Positions 8,106 through 16,329 of a stretch of 64,000 nt of DNA are shown here, one piece after another. The translations under genes and the position numbers were made by a program. Under the pieces are notes generated by a model. The model saw only the letters and a program-made list of their open reading frames with translations. It was not told where the DNA came from and did no database searches. This DNA is from Maricaulis virginensis (GTDB lineage Bacteria > Pseudomonadota > Alphaproteobacteria > Caulobacterales > Maricaulaceae): the NCBI RefSeq assembly GCF_027922185.1, contig NZ_BSFE01000010.1, positions 72,035 through 136,034 on the forward strand. The letters run 5' to 3'. Position 1 is the first letter of the stretch, and every line of letters starts with the position of its first letter.

Positions 8106-8702
8106 ATGCGCCGGTTTCACCAAGCCCTTCTTCCCGCCGCCCTCGTCCTCGCGGCCTGTGCCCAGCCCGCGGCACAGGGCAATGACTGGCAGCTCGATGG
8201 CGAGAGCTCCTCGGTCGGCTTCGTCTCCATCAAGTCCGGCGAGATTGCCGAGTCGCACCATTTCTCGAACCTGACGGGTTCGGTTGGTGAAGACGGAACG
8301 GCCGAACTCCTGATCGCGCTGGACAGCGTTGAAACCGGCATCGAGATCCGCAATGAGCGCATGCGGGAGCACTTCTTCCAGACCGGCGAGTATCCGCAGG
8401 CCCGGCTGACCGCCCGGATCGACCTGGCCGCTCTTGAAGGCCTGGAACCGGGCCAGCGCACCACCCTGCTGCTGCAGGGCACGCTGGAACTGCACGGCGT
8501 CAGCCTGCCGGTCGAGACCGAGGTTACCGTGACCGATCTCAACGGCGAGCGGGTGCTGGTGGAGACCGCGCAACCGGTGCTGCTCCATGTCGATGATTTC
8601 GGCCTGACCAACGGTCTCGCCACGCTCCAGGACCTGGCCGGCCTGCCCTCGATCACGCCGGTCGTACCGGTGACGGCGTCGCTGGTGTTCGAGCGGGAAT
8701 AG
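8106..8702 (+). CDS. YceI-family lipoprotein
   Basis: A 198-aa protein with a lipoprotein signal (LVLAAC, Cys18) preceded by a GGAGA ribosome site. The mature part is a YceI lipocalin-like barrel: WQLDGESSSVGFVSIKSG at the start, the RNERMREHFF and YPQARLTA signature segments, and the LELHGVSLPV strand. YceI proteins carry isoprenoid-like lipids in the periplasm; here the protein would be membrane-tethered. It stands alone between guaA (divergent) and the sulfotransferases. Confidence 0.9.
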   Translation: MRRFHQALLPAALVLAACAQPAAQGNDWQLDGESSSVGFVSIKSGEIAESHHFSNLTGSVGEDGTAELLIALDSVETGIEIRNERMREHFFQTGEYPQARLTARIDLAALEGLEPGQRTTLLLQGTLELHGVSLPVETEVTVTDLNGERVLVETAQPVLLHVDDFGLTNGLATLQDLAGLPSITPVVPVTASLVFERE

Positions 8703-8805
8703 CCCTCCATTAAATCCCCGTAATACATTGAATTAGTTTAACTTAAAAGACAGCCACGCGTCATTGTAGACGCCCCACTCTCGTCACAGCGAGGGATGCG
8801 GCGCG

Positions 8806-9603
8806 ATGCAATATGCAGTGGGGAAATCTCCGATTTTCATCGGCGGCGCGCCGCGCTCCGGCACCACGCTCCTGCGCGCCATCGTCAATGCCAGTCGCAA
8901 TATCGTCTGCGGTCCGGAAATGCGGGTCATCCCGGCGTTATGCCACCTGGCAGAGCAGATCGAGACCTCCCATCTCGATGTCCTCTCGGCCGATTATGGC
9001 CTCGACGCAGACGCGCTGAACGCCCGGTTCGCAAAGACGATCGATACCCTGCTGTCACCGCTGCATGCCCGCACCGGCGCGCGGGTGGCCGAGAAGACGC
9101 CAGCCAACATCCTGCACTTCAGCCAGTTGCGCCGGCTCTTCCCGGAAAGCCCGCTGATCGGGATCGTGCGCGACGGCCGCGATGTCGTGGCCTCCCTCCT
9201 CTCGATGGACTGGCGCGACAATCAGGGCCGGCCGATGGCGATCACGCAGGACGCCGGGGCGGCAGCCGAACTCTGGGTGCGCAGCATCGAGTCCGGCGCC
9301 CGGATGCATGACGATCCGAACTATCTGGAACTGCGCTACGAACGCCTTGTGACCGATCCGGAGAACGAGATCGGACGGCTGTTCGACAAGCTGGGCGAGG
9401 ACGAGGCCGCCAAAGCCCGTGCCCTCGATCACGCCCGCCATTTTGACCGCGATGCCGGCGCTGCCGAATCGAGCGCCGAACGCGTCGCCCAGCCGATCGA
9501 CGCCTCCGCAATCGGCCGCTGGCAGCGCGATCTCGACGACCGCCAGCTGGCACAGATCGACGCCGTTGCCGGCCGCGTCCTGCGTACGCTCGGCTATGCC
9601 TGA
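8806..9603 (+). CDS. Sulfotransferase family protein (first of a tandem pair)
   Basis: A 265-aa P-loop sulfotransferase. The 5'-phosphosulfate loop is GGAPRSGTTLLR (residues 13-24), the second conserved piece VAEKTPANILHF, and the 3'-phosphate-binding segment IVRDGRDVVASLL around residues 120-132. It should transfer sulfate from PAPS to an unidentified acceptor. It overlaps the next gene by 8 bases, and the two share the pattern VRDGRDV-ASLL-DWRD, indicating tandem duplication. No carbohydrate or lipid biosynthesis gene nearby hints at the acceptor. Confidence 0.85.
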   Translation: MQYAVGKSPIFIGGAPRSGTTLLRAIVNASRNIVCGPEMRVIPALCHLAEQIETSHLDVLSADYGLDADALNARFAKTIDTLLSPLHARTGARVAEKTPANILHFSQLRRLFPESPLIGIVRDGRDVVASLLSMDWRDNQGRPMAITQDAGAAAELWVRSIESGARMHDDPNYLELRYERLVTDPENEIGRLFDKLGEDEAAKARALDHARHFDRDAGAAESSAERVAQPIDASAIGRWQRDLDDRQLAQIDAVAGRVLRTLGYA

Positions 9604-10438
9604 GCCGGCTGACCCCGCCCCCGGCGACGGTCAGCGCCTGGTCTTTGCCGGCGGCTGCCCGCGCTCCGGCCTCACCCTGCTGCGCCGGCTGGTCGAGCCG
9701 CACAGCCGCATCCATTGCGGACCGGATACCGGCCTGCCGCCGGCCATCGCCATGCAATGGCAGGCCTTTGCCAGCCAGCTGGGCGATCTCCACGCGCGCG
9801 ATTTCGACCTCCAGGCCGAGGATATGCGCCGGGCCATGGCGGGTCTGCTGACGGGCCTGTTCGAAGTGCCGCTGGCGGCCGATCCGCGCCGCGTGCTGAT
9901 CGAGAAGACCTCGCTCAATATTGCGGCGTTCGAACAGCTCGGGCGCCTGCTGCCGCAAGCGAAATTCATCCATGTCGTGCGCGACGGGCGCGATGTCGCC
10001 GCATCGCTGCTCGATCGCGACTGGCGCGATGCCAACGGCCAGGCCTATCCCCATGTCAGCCGGCCCGATGCCGCGCTGAAATACTGGTTCGATCTCACAG
10101 GGATCGGCCTGCGCGCCGACCAGGCCCTGGCCGGCCGGATCCACCGGGTGCGCTATGAGGATCTGGTCAAACGCCCCAGGGCCACGCTGACCGCGCTGAC
10201 GGCCTTCCTGGGCCTGGGCTACGAACCCGCCATGCTTCACTTCGCCGGCCGGCCTGTGGAGCTCAAGGGGCTGGAGCGCGACAGCCTGCCCCTGATCAAT
10301 TCAGCCCTGACCCAGCGCCGCATCGGCACCGGCGCGGCGCTCGACGCACAGGTCACGCCGGAGATCCGGGGCCGGCTCGATGCGCTGGGCTATGTGGCGG
10401 CACCGGCTCCGGGACGCCGCCGCAAAGTGCGCGGCTAG
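9596..10438 (+). CDS. Sulfotransferase family protein (second of a tandem pair)
   Basis: A 280-aa protein starting at the ATG inside the 3' end of the preceding gene (8-base overlap). The 5'-phosphosulfate loop reads GGCPRSGLTLLRR, with Leu where the first copy and most relatives have Thr in SGTT; the 3'-phosphate segment VVRDGRDVAASLLDRDWRD is intact. Cotranscription with its paralogue suggests related substrates. The loop change may weaken PAPS binding or only tune it. A longer frame from 9419 overlaps the first gene and is rejected. Confidence 0.85.
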   Translation: MPEPADPAPGDGQRLVFAGGCPRSGLTLLRRLVEPHSRIHCGPDTGLPPAIAMQWQAFASQLGDLHARDFDLQAEDMRRAMAGLLTGLFEVPLAADPRRVLIEKTSLNIAAFEQLGRLLPQAKFIHVVRDGRDVAASLLDRDWRDANGQAYPHVSRPDAALKYWFDLTGIGLRADQALAGRIHRVRYEDLVKRPRATLTALTAFLGLGYEPAMLHFAGRPVELKGLERDSLPLINSALTQRRIGTGAALDAQVTPEIRGRLDALGYVAAPAPGRRRKVRG

Positions 10439-10448
10439 CCGACCAACT

Positions 10449-10604
10449 CATCCTTCCCCTTGATGGGGAAGGTGTCCGGCGCAGCCGGACGGAAGGGGTG
10501 AAACCCGATAGTGGCCGCTTGAGTGTGTAGCCGGAAACACCTTGCGCTCACCCCATCCACCCCGCCTTCGGTGCGGTCCCCCTGCCCCATCAAGGGGCAG
10601 GATG
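10449..10604. repeat. Intergenic inverted-arm repeat, family A copy 1
   Basis: Two arms (10449-10500 and 10549-10604) are imperfect reverse complements: each reads CATCC-(T/G)-CCCCTTGATGGGG from its outer end, followed by a GC-rich hairpin segment and GGGGTG. About 48 unrelated bases lie between. Each arm also folds on itself. It lies between the convergent sulfotransferase and rsmB genes. Related elements occur at 11963-12157 and 19905-20057. Confidence 0.6.
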
Positions 10605-10630
10605 AAGCGGGTGACGCCAAAGCCGCCAGT

Positions 10631-11944
10631 CTAGCCCGTCCGCTCCATCACGCAGATGTAGAAACCGTCGGTATCGGTCCGGCCGGGCGAGAGCTGCAGG
10701 GCGCCGTGTTCCCCGACGCAGGGCTCCAGCATCGCGCGGGCGCCGTCGGCCAGGTGGCCGCTGGCTTCGATCACATCGAGTGCCGGGACCGGTTTGAACG
10801 CGTCGGTGCGATCGAGGAAGGCGGTGATCCGGTCGCCATTCTCCTCCGGCAGGACCGAGCAGGTTACATAGACCAGACGGCCGCCGGGCTTCACATAGCG
10901 CCGGGCGCGCTCCAGCACCGTGTCCTGCTCGGCCATGCGCGTCTCCAGCGCCGCGGGCTTTAGACGCCATTTCGCATCGGGCCGCCGGCGCCAGGTGCCG
11001 GTTCCGGTGCACGGGGCATCGCAGAACACGACATCCATTCGCTCAACAAACTCGGACAAAGCCTTGTCTTCATTACCATCATGAACCTGCACATTGCGCG
11101 ACCCGGCCCGCTTCAGGCGCGGCCAGATTGCGCGCAGCCGGCGCCAGTCCAGATCCCAGGCATGGACCTGTCCGGTATTCATCAGCAGCGCTGACAGGGC
11201 GAGCGTCTTGCCGCCTGCACCGGCGCAATAGTCCAGGATTTGCAGGCCGGGCCGGGCTCCTGCCGCCAGTGCCGCCAGCTGCGACCCGGCATCCTGCACC
11301 TCGACCCAGCCCTTGCCATAGGCGGGAATACTCTCGGCAGCGGCCGCCTTGCCACGCGGATCGCGCTGGGCAATGCGAATACCCGAGCGCACCAGAGGGG
11401 TATTTTCGGCCGCTTTGAGTTTCGACGATACTTCCTTGAAAGCCTTGTCGAAATCAGCCTTCAGTTCATTCACTCTGAGATCAACGGGGGCACGGGACGA
11501 GAGGGCATGCCCCTCCTCGGCCGCCGCATCGCCGAAGGCGCGCAGCAGGCTCTCTTCCAGCCATTCCGGCACATCGGCCCGGACATGGAGCGGCGCATCG
11601 GAAATGTCGCGGACAAGGCCGGCCCGTTCCGCTTCGCTCAGCGGTTCCGGCGCATGTTCGTCACCCTCGAACAGGGCGTCGATCTCGTCAGCGGACAATC
11701 CCCAGATACGGCCGACCGTACCCAGGGCCAGCGCCCGCGCCGAGCCCTCACCCATTGCATGGGCGATCGAGGCCTGGTGCCGCAGCGCGTCGAGGACGAG
11801 GCCCGCAATCCAGGCCCGGTCGCCGGATCCGGCAAAGCGGTGCGCCTTGCCCCAGTCGCGCACGGCGTCCTTCACCGGCTGGTGCTGACGCGTCAGCGTG
11901 TCGAGGATTTCAATGGCCGCAGCAATGCGGGCGCCGTCTCTCAT
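10631..11944 (-). CDS. rsmB: 16S rRNA (cytosine-C5)-methyltransferase, RsmB/NOP family
   Basis: A 437-aa protein with an N-terminal NusB-like helical domain (residues 1-130), an RNA-binding linker and a Rossmann methyltransferase domain: SAM motif I DYCAGAGGKTLALS, motif IV FCDAPCTGTGTWRRRPD with a catalytic Cys, and motif VI VTCSVLPEENGD with the second catalytic Cys. It should methylate a cytosine in 16S rRNA using SAM. The start at 11944 (MRDGARIAAAIEILD) is chosen because upstream residues in the open frame are read from a repeat element. Alphaproteobacterial RsmB-like proteins vary, so the exact target base is not certain. Confidence 0.88.
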   Translation of the reverse strand: MRDGARIAAAIEILDTLTRQHQPVKDAVRDWGKAHRFAGSGDRAWIAGLVLDALRHQASIAHAMGEGSARALALGTVGRIWGLSADEIDALFEGDEHAPEPLSEAERAGLVRDISDAPLHVRADVPEWLEESLLRAFGDAAAEEGHALSSRAPVDLRVNELKADFDKAFKEVSSKLKAAENTPLVRSGIRIAQRDPRGKAAAAESIPAYGKGWVEVQDAGSQLAALAAGARPGLQILDYCAGAGGKTLALSALLMNTGQVHAWDLDWRRLRAIWPRLKRAGSRNVQVHDGNEDKALSEFVERMDVVFCDAPCTGTGTWRRRPDAKWRLKPAALETRMAEQDTVLERARRYVKPGGRLVYVTCSVLPEENGDRITAFLDRTDAFKPVPALDVIEASGHLADGARAMLEPCVGEHGALQLSPGRTDTDGFYICVMERTG

Positions 11945-11962
11945 GGGGTGCGATCCTGTCTG

Positions 11963-12157
11963 TCTTTCTTCCCCGCAATGCGGGGAAGTGGGCCCTCCAT
12001 AGCCGAAGGCGACGGAGGGGTCGAAGGGGCGCCTTCCGTAGCGCAAGCGAAGGAAGGCGAATAGTGCCTGCCACACAGATACCGCCGCGCTATCGCGCAG
12101 CGGCCCCTCCACCACGCCGTTGGCGCGGTTCCCCTCCCCGCGAGGCGGGGAGGAAAT
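11963..12157. repeat. Intergenic inverted-arm repeat, family A copy 2
   Basis: Outer arms TTTCTTCCCCGC-AATGCGGGGAAG (from 11963) and, inverted, ATTTCCTCCCCGCCTCGCGGGG (to 12157) match the design of the 10449-10604 element: terminal hairpin in CCCC/GGGG, a GC-rich spacer, then GGAGGGG. It fills the space between rsmB and the DUF3088 gene and its last bases reach the DUF3088 stop codon. Confidence 0.55.
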
Positions 12158-12525
12158 TATCTCGGCCGGGCTCCGCCATGGGTGACGGCAAGCTGGCGGC
12201 AGATCGTCCTGGGGTCGGTGAAGATGCGAAGGCCGTTCACCACGGCCTCCGGCTCCTCGTGCGCCACGGTGTCTTCTGCGAGAATCAGGGTCGGCGCGTT
12301 CTGATGGTCGGCATCCAGCAGGGCGACAATCCCGGCCCGCGGCCGGGCATAGTCGACACGCACCAGGGTGATGGCATCCACCCAGTGCGGATTGACCGCG
12401 AGCGCGCCCTCCATCGTGCAGCAATCGGCACACAGCCAGGGTCCGCCATCGGCGTCATCCCACTGGCCGGTCAGCAGGAAGAGCACATCTTTGGACAGAT
12501 CGAGCGGCGGCTGGTCCTGCATCAT
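12157..12525 (-). CDS. DUF3088 family protein
   Basis: A 122-aa cytosolic protein starting at the ATG that overlaps the upstream stop (ATGA at 12522-12525). Features typical of DUF3088 are visible: KDVLFLLTGQWDDA near the N-terminus, a Cys-rich PWLCADCCTMEGAL segment where the GST/thioredoxin-like family has its pocket, and VDYARPRAGIVALLDADHQNAPTL resembling a glutaredoxin-like strand-helix-cis-Pro region. The function of the family is unknown; a thiol-related role is only a guess from C-A-D-C-C. Cotranscribed with the MAPEG gene, a glutathione-related membrane protein. Confidence 0.78.
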   Translation of the reverse strand: MMQDQPPLDLSKDVLFLLTGQWDDADGGPWLCADCCTMEGALAVNPHWVDAITLVRVDYARPRAGIVALLDADHQNAPTLILAEDTVAHEEPEAVVNGLRIFTDPRTICRQLAVTHGGARPR

Positions 12526-12938
12526 CGCGTCAGCACCTCGATGGCCATGAAGACCCAGAATGCAGCCAGCACGAGCACGCTGGCCAGGAAGGCTGCGAAA
12601 CGGTGCAGCATGTGATTGGTGGTGATGTGGATCGCCACATGCACGATGCGCAGCCCGACCCAGACCCATGCCAGGGTGAGCAGGAGATCTCCGGCAACGC
12701 CGAACACGCCGGCGAACAGCACGCCGGCATAGAAGAGGATCGGTGTTTCCAGCTGGTTCTGGTAGGCGTTGGAGACTTGCATCGACCGTTTCGGCCACGC
12801 CTTCTGCCCCAGCGCCACCTCGGACACTTTCACCTCGCCCCGCCGGATTGCAGCGGTCCGGGTCAGCCCGGTCGCAATCACCAGCGCGAAGGTCAGCGCC
12901 ACCTGCACCAGGACCGGATAGAGAAAAGCCGTGTTCAT
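12522..12938 (-). CDS. MAPEG-family membrane protein
   Basis: A 138-aa integral membrane protein with four hydrophobic helices. The start at 12938 (MNTAFLYPVLVQ) has AAAGGGGAG upstream. The YQNQLETPILFYAGVLFAG region matches the MAPEG core (N-x-x-E-x-P), the helix pair characteristic of membrane-associated proteins in eicosanoid and glutathione metabolism. Bacterial members are mostly uncharacterised. Its stop overlaps the start of the DUF3088 gene, so the two form one operon. Confidence 0.85.
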   Translation of the reverse strand: MNTAFLYPVLVQVALTFALVIATGLTRTAAIRRGEVKVSEVALGQKAWPKRSMQVSNAYQNQLETPILFYAGVLFAGVFGVAGDLLLTLAWVWVGLRIVHVAIHITTNHMLHRFAAFLASVLVLAAFWVFMAIEVLTR

Positions 12939-13010
12939 TGCATCACTCCCCTTTTGCAGCCGCACGTCCGGCGGCCCTGCGCGACCCTAGGCAGGCTTTC
13001 CGGCGAACGA

Positions 13011-13033
13011 CAGCCATCCGCGATGGATGGCTG
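13011..13033 (-). terminator. Hairpin downstream of guaB
   Basis: CAGCCATCC / GGATGGCTG forms a 9-bp stem with a 5-base loop, 31 bases past the guaB stop. No U tract follows, so it may be an mRNA 3'-end stabiliser or a weak terminator. Confidence 0.45.
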
Positions 13034-13063
13034 CCATACACCGGTTTTGGCAGTGTCAGGATA

Positions 13064-14533
13064 CTAGCTCGTGGTCGGGTAGTTCGGCGCTTCGCGCGTG
13101 ATCTTCACGTCGTGCACATGGCTTTCGCGCAGGCCCGCATTCGTAATGCGCACGAATTGCGCGCGGCTGTGCAGATCGGCAATCGTGCGCGAGCCGGTAT
13201 AGCCCATCGCCGCGCGCAGACCGCCCACCATCTGGTGCAGGATCGGACCGACCGGGCCCTTGTAGGGCACCTGGCCTTCAATCCCTTCGGGCACCAGCTT
13301 CATGCGCTCGGTATCCTTCTGGAAGTAACGGTCGGCAGACCCGGCCGCCATCGCCCCCAGCGACCCCATGCCGCGATAGGATTTGTAGGACCGGCCCTGA
13401 TAGAGGAAGACCTCGCCCGGCGCCTCTTCCGTACCGGCCAGCAGCGAGCCGATCATCACGCAGTGTGCGCCGGCGGCGATCGCCTTGGCCATGTCGCCGG
13501 AGAATTTGATCCCGCCATCGGCGATGATGCAGGCATCGGAGCCTTCCGCGGCGCGGCGGGCATCCATGATCGCCGTCAGCTGCGGCACGCCGACACCGGC
13601 GACCACGCGCGTCGTGCAGATCGAGCCCGGCCCGATCCCCACTTTCACACAGTCCGCACCGGCATCGATCAGCGCCCTGGCACCGTCATAGGTCGCCACA
13701 TTGCCGGCCACCACGCGGGCGGCATTCGACGCCTTCTTCACCCGGGTGACCTGGTCGAGCACCGACTTGCTCTGGCCGTGGGCGGTGTCGATCACCACCA
13801 CGTCCACGCCGGCCTCCATCAGGGCCACAGAGCGCTCGAAACCGCTATCGCCGACCGTCGTGGCCGCCGCGCAGCGCAGACGCCCCTGGGCGTCCTTGGC
13901 GGCCATCGGGTGGGCCTGGGCCTTTTCCATGTCCTTGACCGTGATCAGGCCGATGCAGCGGTCCTGGTCGTCGACCACCAGCAGGCGTTCGATCCGGTGC
14001 TTGTGCAGCTTGGCGCGCGCCTCGTCCTGGGAGGCACCCTCACGCACCGTCACCACGTCGCGCGTCATCAGATTGCCGACCTTCTCGTTCGGGTCGTCGG
14101 CAAAGCGCACATCGCGATTGGTGATGATGCCCACCAGCTTGCCCGGCAGGCCGTTGCCATTGCCTTCCACGACGGGAATGCCGGAAATCCGGTGCTGGGC
14201 GATCAGGGCGCGCAGATCGGCGAGTGTCGCATCCGGCGAGATCGTCACCGGATTGACCACCATGCCGCTCTCGAACCGCTTCACCCGGCGGACCTCTTCG
14301 GCCTGCTCGGCGATGGTGAGATTGCGGTGGATCACCGCCAGGCCGCCGGCCTGGGCCATCGCGATCGCCATGCCGCTTTCGGACACGGTGTCCATGGCGG
14401 CGGCCATCACGGGAATGTTCAGCCCGACATCGCTGGCGATGCGGGTGGACACATTGGCGTCGGCGGGGAGAACTTCGGACGGGCCGGGCTGCAAGAGCAC
14501 GTCGTCGAAGGTGAGACCTTCGCGAATCTCCAT
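13064..14533 (-). CDS. guaB: IMP dehydrogenase
   Basis: A 489-aa enzyme of standard length: TIM barrel interrupted at about residues 95-210 by a pair of CBS domains (MTRDVVTVREGA and the LLVVDDQDRCIGLITVKD strand), then the catalytic loop GIGPGSICTTR with the Cys that forms the covalent XMP intermediate, and the flap region near YRGMGSLGAM. It oxidises IMP to XMP with NAD+, the first committed step of GMP synthesis, supplying GuaA. Divergent from the ParD/ParE-type toxin-antitoxin genes across 184 bases containing two small inverted repeats. Confidence 0.98.
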   Translation of the reverse strand: MEIREGLTFDDVLLQPGPSEVLPADANVSTRIASDVGLNIPVMAAAMDTVSESGMAIAMAQAGGLAVIHRNLTIAEQAEEVRRVKRFESGMVVNPVTISPDATLADLRALIAQHRISGIPVVEGNGNGLPGKLVGIITNRDVRFADDPNEKVGNLMTRDVVTVREGASQDEARAKLHKHRIERLLVVDDQDRCIGLITVKDMEKAQAHPMAAKDAQGRLRCAAATTVGDSGFERSVALMEAGVDVVVIDTAHGQSKSVLDQVTRVKKASNAARVVAGNVATYDGARALIDAGADCVKVGIGPGSICTTRVVAGVGVPQLTAIMDARRAAEGSDACIIADGGIKFSGDMAKAIAAGAHCVMIGSLLAGTEEAPGEVFLYQGRSYKSYRGMGSLGAMAAGSADRYFQKDTERMKLVPEGIEGQVPYKGPVGPILHQMVGGLRAAMGYTGSRTIADLHSRAQFVRITNAGLRESHVHDVKITREAPNYPTTS

Positions 14534-14602
14534 GGGAGACTCCTTTCTGCTGCTTGCGGCGCGGCTTTAGTCCGGATTCGACAGAGTGGCAAGGGGGCGG
14601 GG

Positions 14603-14625
14603 TGCGACATCGCGGAATTGTCGCA
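14603..14625. promoter_or_regulatory. Inverted repeat between guaB and the ParDE-type module
   Basis: TGCGACA-(9)-TGTCGCA is a perfect 7-bp inverted repeat 70 bases upstream of guaB. It could be an operator for guaB or for the module; sequence alone cannot assign it. Confidence 0.35.
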
Positions 14626-14682
14626 TTTGGCGAGGCCGGCACCCGGCAGGGATTTGCCGCATGTTGCCGCCCGGCCCCGCAT

Positions 14683-14697
14683 TGGCATATATTGCCA
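14683..14697. promoter_or_regulatory. Probable operator/promoter of the ParDE-type module
   Basis: TGGCA-TATAT-TGCCA, a 5-bp inverted repeat around an AT-rich core, 20 bases before the antitoxin start. The AT core could be the -10 region, so antitoxin binding here would block transcription. Confidence 0.5.
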
Positions 14698-14717
14698 CAC
14701 TGACAAAGGAGCGCCTC

Positions 14718-14978
14718 ATGGCCACACGCAATGTCGTCCTGACCGAAGCCCAGTCCGGCCTGATTGACCGGCTGGTGGCATCAGGACGCTTCCAGAATGC
14801 CTCGGAAGCCATGCGGGCCGGCCTTCGGCTTCTGGAAGCCGAGGAAGCGGAACTTGCCCTGCTGCGTGACCGGCTTCAAACCGGCATCGCGCAGGCCCGG
14901 ACCGGCGAGCTCGCCGCCGGCAGCGGCGAAGACGCCGTCCGCCGGGCTTTCGCACAGGCACGGGCAAGCAAGGATTGA
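14718..14978 (+). CDS. ParD-type antitoxin (ribbon-helix-helix)
   Basis: An 86-aa protein; the start follows AAAGGAGCGCC. Residues 4-45 form a ribbon-helix-helix (NVVLTEAQSGLIDRLVASGRF and NASEAMRAGLRLLEAEEAE, the ParD/CC2985 signature) and the rest is a charged helix that would wrap the toxin (LRDRLQTGIAQARTGELAAG). It should neutralise ParE and repress its own promoter. Its TGA overlaps the toxin's TTG start. The in-frame extension upstream to 14586 lacks a ribosome site. Confidence 0.88.
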   Translation: MATRNVVLTEAQSGLIDRLVASGRFQNASEAMRAGLRLLEAEEAELALLRDRLQTGIAQARTGELAAGSGEDAVRRAFAQARASKD

Positions 14979-15292
14979 CCCGTAGCTGGCGCCTCACGCG
15001 GCAAGCGGAAGCCTCCCTTGTCGATATCGCCCGCTGGACCCTGAAAACCTTCGGCCCCCGCCAGGCCGAGGCCTATGAAGCCGATCTCATTGCGTGCTGC
15101 CATGAGATCGCAGACGGCACCCGCTTTTCACAGAGCTGCCGCCAGCTGGTGGATGCCGGAATGACCGGAGACCTGCGCTACGCGCGCGCCGGAGAGCATT
15201 TCATCGTCTTTCTGGAAGCCCCGGCAGAGATTGTCATCGTCGACTTTCTTCACGCCCGGTCAGACCTCCCCGGTAAACTTCGACCGGAGTAA
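14975..15292 (+). CDS. ParE-type toxin (RelE/ParE superfamily)
   Basis: A 105-aa protein with the RelE/ParE fold. The N-terminus (SWRLTRQAEASLVDIARWT) and the second helix (FGPRQAEAYEADLIACCHEIA) are characteristic of ParE, and the DLRYARAGEHFIVFLEAPAEIVIVDFLH beta sheet closes the fold. ParE toxins poison DNA gyrase. The start is TTG overlapping the antitoxin stop (TTGA), which implies translational coupling and low toxin yield. No frameshift; looks functional. Confidence 0.87.
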   Translation: MTRSWRLTRQAEASLVDIARWTLKTFGPRQAEAYEADLIACCHEIADGTRFSQSCRQLVDAGMTGDLRYARAGEHFIVFLEAPAEIVIVDFLHARSDLPGKLRPE

Positions 15293-15561
15293 ATCCTGTT
15301 TTGCGGGGATAACCCCGATCTTATCCCCACCTGCCAAATACCGCGCATAATCACCCCACGGTCCGCTGTCGCCGGTGCACAGGCAAGGCGGACCGGGTGG
15401 CGCTGAGGCGGGCACGATCGGCCGGCTTCTTAATCGGCTTCACCGGGTTGCAGACGATCCCTCGGGACCTCTCGAATACCCTTTATTCCAGACCTTCCCG
15501 GCGGATCGTCTGCAATGCCCGATATCTCCGATGCCGCCCGGCAGACGGAGATGCACGCCTG
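15293..15561. other. Noncoding gap with three nested stem-loops
   Basis: No supported gene. Three inverted repeats are visible: GGGGATAA/TTATCCCC (15305-15328), GGTCCGC/GCGGACC (15360-15394) and the 13-bp TTGCAGACGATCC/GGATCGTCTGCAA (15448-15460 with 15503-15515). They may be a small structured RNA or transcription-end structures of the toxin operon. Confidence 0.4.
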
Positions 15562-16329
15562 TCAATCCGCGCCGCGCTGCCCCCGGAACCCCATCGCGAT
15601 GACGAAAGTCTCGGCGCTCTCGGAGCGGCTGGCGTCAGGTTTGAAGTGGCGGACCTTGTCGAAATTGGCTTTCAGCAGGTCCAGCAGTTCGCCTTCGGCG
15701 CCGCCCTGGAAGACCTTGGCGACGAAGAAGCCGCCAGGCTTGAGGGTTTCCAGGGCGAAGTGCGCGGCCAATTCGACCAGGGCGACAATGCGCAGGTGAT
15801 CGGTCTTCTTGTGGCCGGTCGTCCAGGGCGCCAGATCCGAGATCACCGCATCGGCCGGCCCGCCCATTTCGGCCTTCACCAGGTCCGGCGCGTCATCGGC
15901 CGAGAAATCGTGCTGCAGCAGGGTGGCCCCGGCGATGGGTTCGATCTCCAGCAGGTCGATACCGACGACTTCGGCCGCGTCCTTCTTCAGCGCCACCTGC
16001 ACCCAGCCGCCCGGCGCCGAGCCGAGATCGACAATCCGCATGCCGGGACGCAACAGGTGGAAGCGCTCGTCCAGCTGGATCAGCTTGTAGGCCGCGCGCG
16101 AGCGATAGCCCTCCATCTGGGCTTTCTTCACATAAGGGTCGTTCAGCTGGCGTTGCAGCCAGCGGGTGGAGGAGGATTTGCGGCCGCGCGCCGTCTTGAC
16201 GCGCTCGAACATCTGCTTGGCCGCACGGGCATCCCCGCCCTTGGTGACGGGGCCGGACCGGCGCCGGCGGCGCCCGCCGCTCTCACCTTCGCCCTCGCCT
16301 TCGGGCTTGTCGCTGTCGTCGTCGCTCAT
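15562..16329 (-). CDS. rlmE: 23S rRNA (uridine-2'-O-)-methyltransferase RlmE/FtsJ
   Basis: A 255-aa protein with a charged N-terminal extension (acidic then RRRRRS), then the FtsJ Rossmann domain. The K-D-K-E catalytic tetrad is readable: Lys in YRSRAAYKL, Asp in ISDLAPW, Lys in FVAKVFQGG and Glu in SAETFVIAMG; SAM motif I is VDLGSAPGGWVQVA. It methylates the ribose of a uridine in helix 92 of 23S rRNA in the assembled 50S subunit. Its start overlaps the stop of the upstream phosphatase gene (ATGA, 16326-16329), an arrangement seen in other alphaproteobacteria. Confidence 0.95.
   Translation of the reverse strand: MSDDDSDKPEGEGEGESGGRRRRRSGPVTKGGDARAAKQMFERVKTARGRKSSSTRWLQRQLNDPYVKKAQMEGYRSRAAYKLIQLDERFHLLRPGMRIVDLGSAPGGWVQVALKKDAAEVVGIDLLEIEPIAGATLLQHDFSADDAPDLVKAEMGGPADAVISDLAPWTTGHKKTDHLRIVALVELAAHFALETLKPGGFFVAKVFQGGAEGELLDLLKANFDKVRHFKPDASRSESAETFVIAMGFRGQRGAD

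Noticed and set aside
13064..14533. guaB and guaA as one operon
   Set aside because: They lie on the same strand but more than 5 kb apart with unrelated genes between.
12743..14767. 674-codon frame opposite guaB
   Set aside because: Shadow of guaB; composition is His/Arg/Ala-rich and it also runs through the MAPEG gene.
15375..15602. Small 75-codon gene between the ParE-type gene and rlmE
   Set aside because: No ribosome site and overlap with the end of rlmE; the region is better explained by stem-loop structure.
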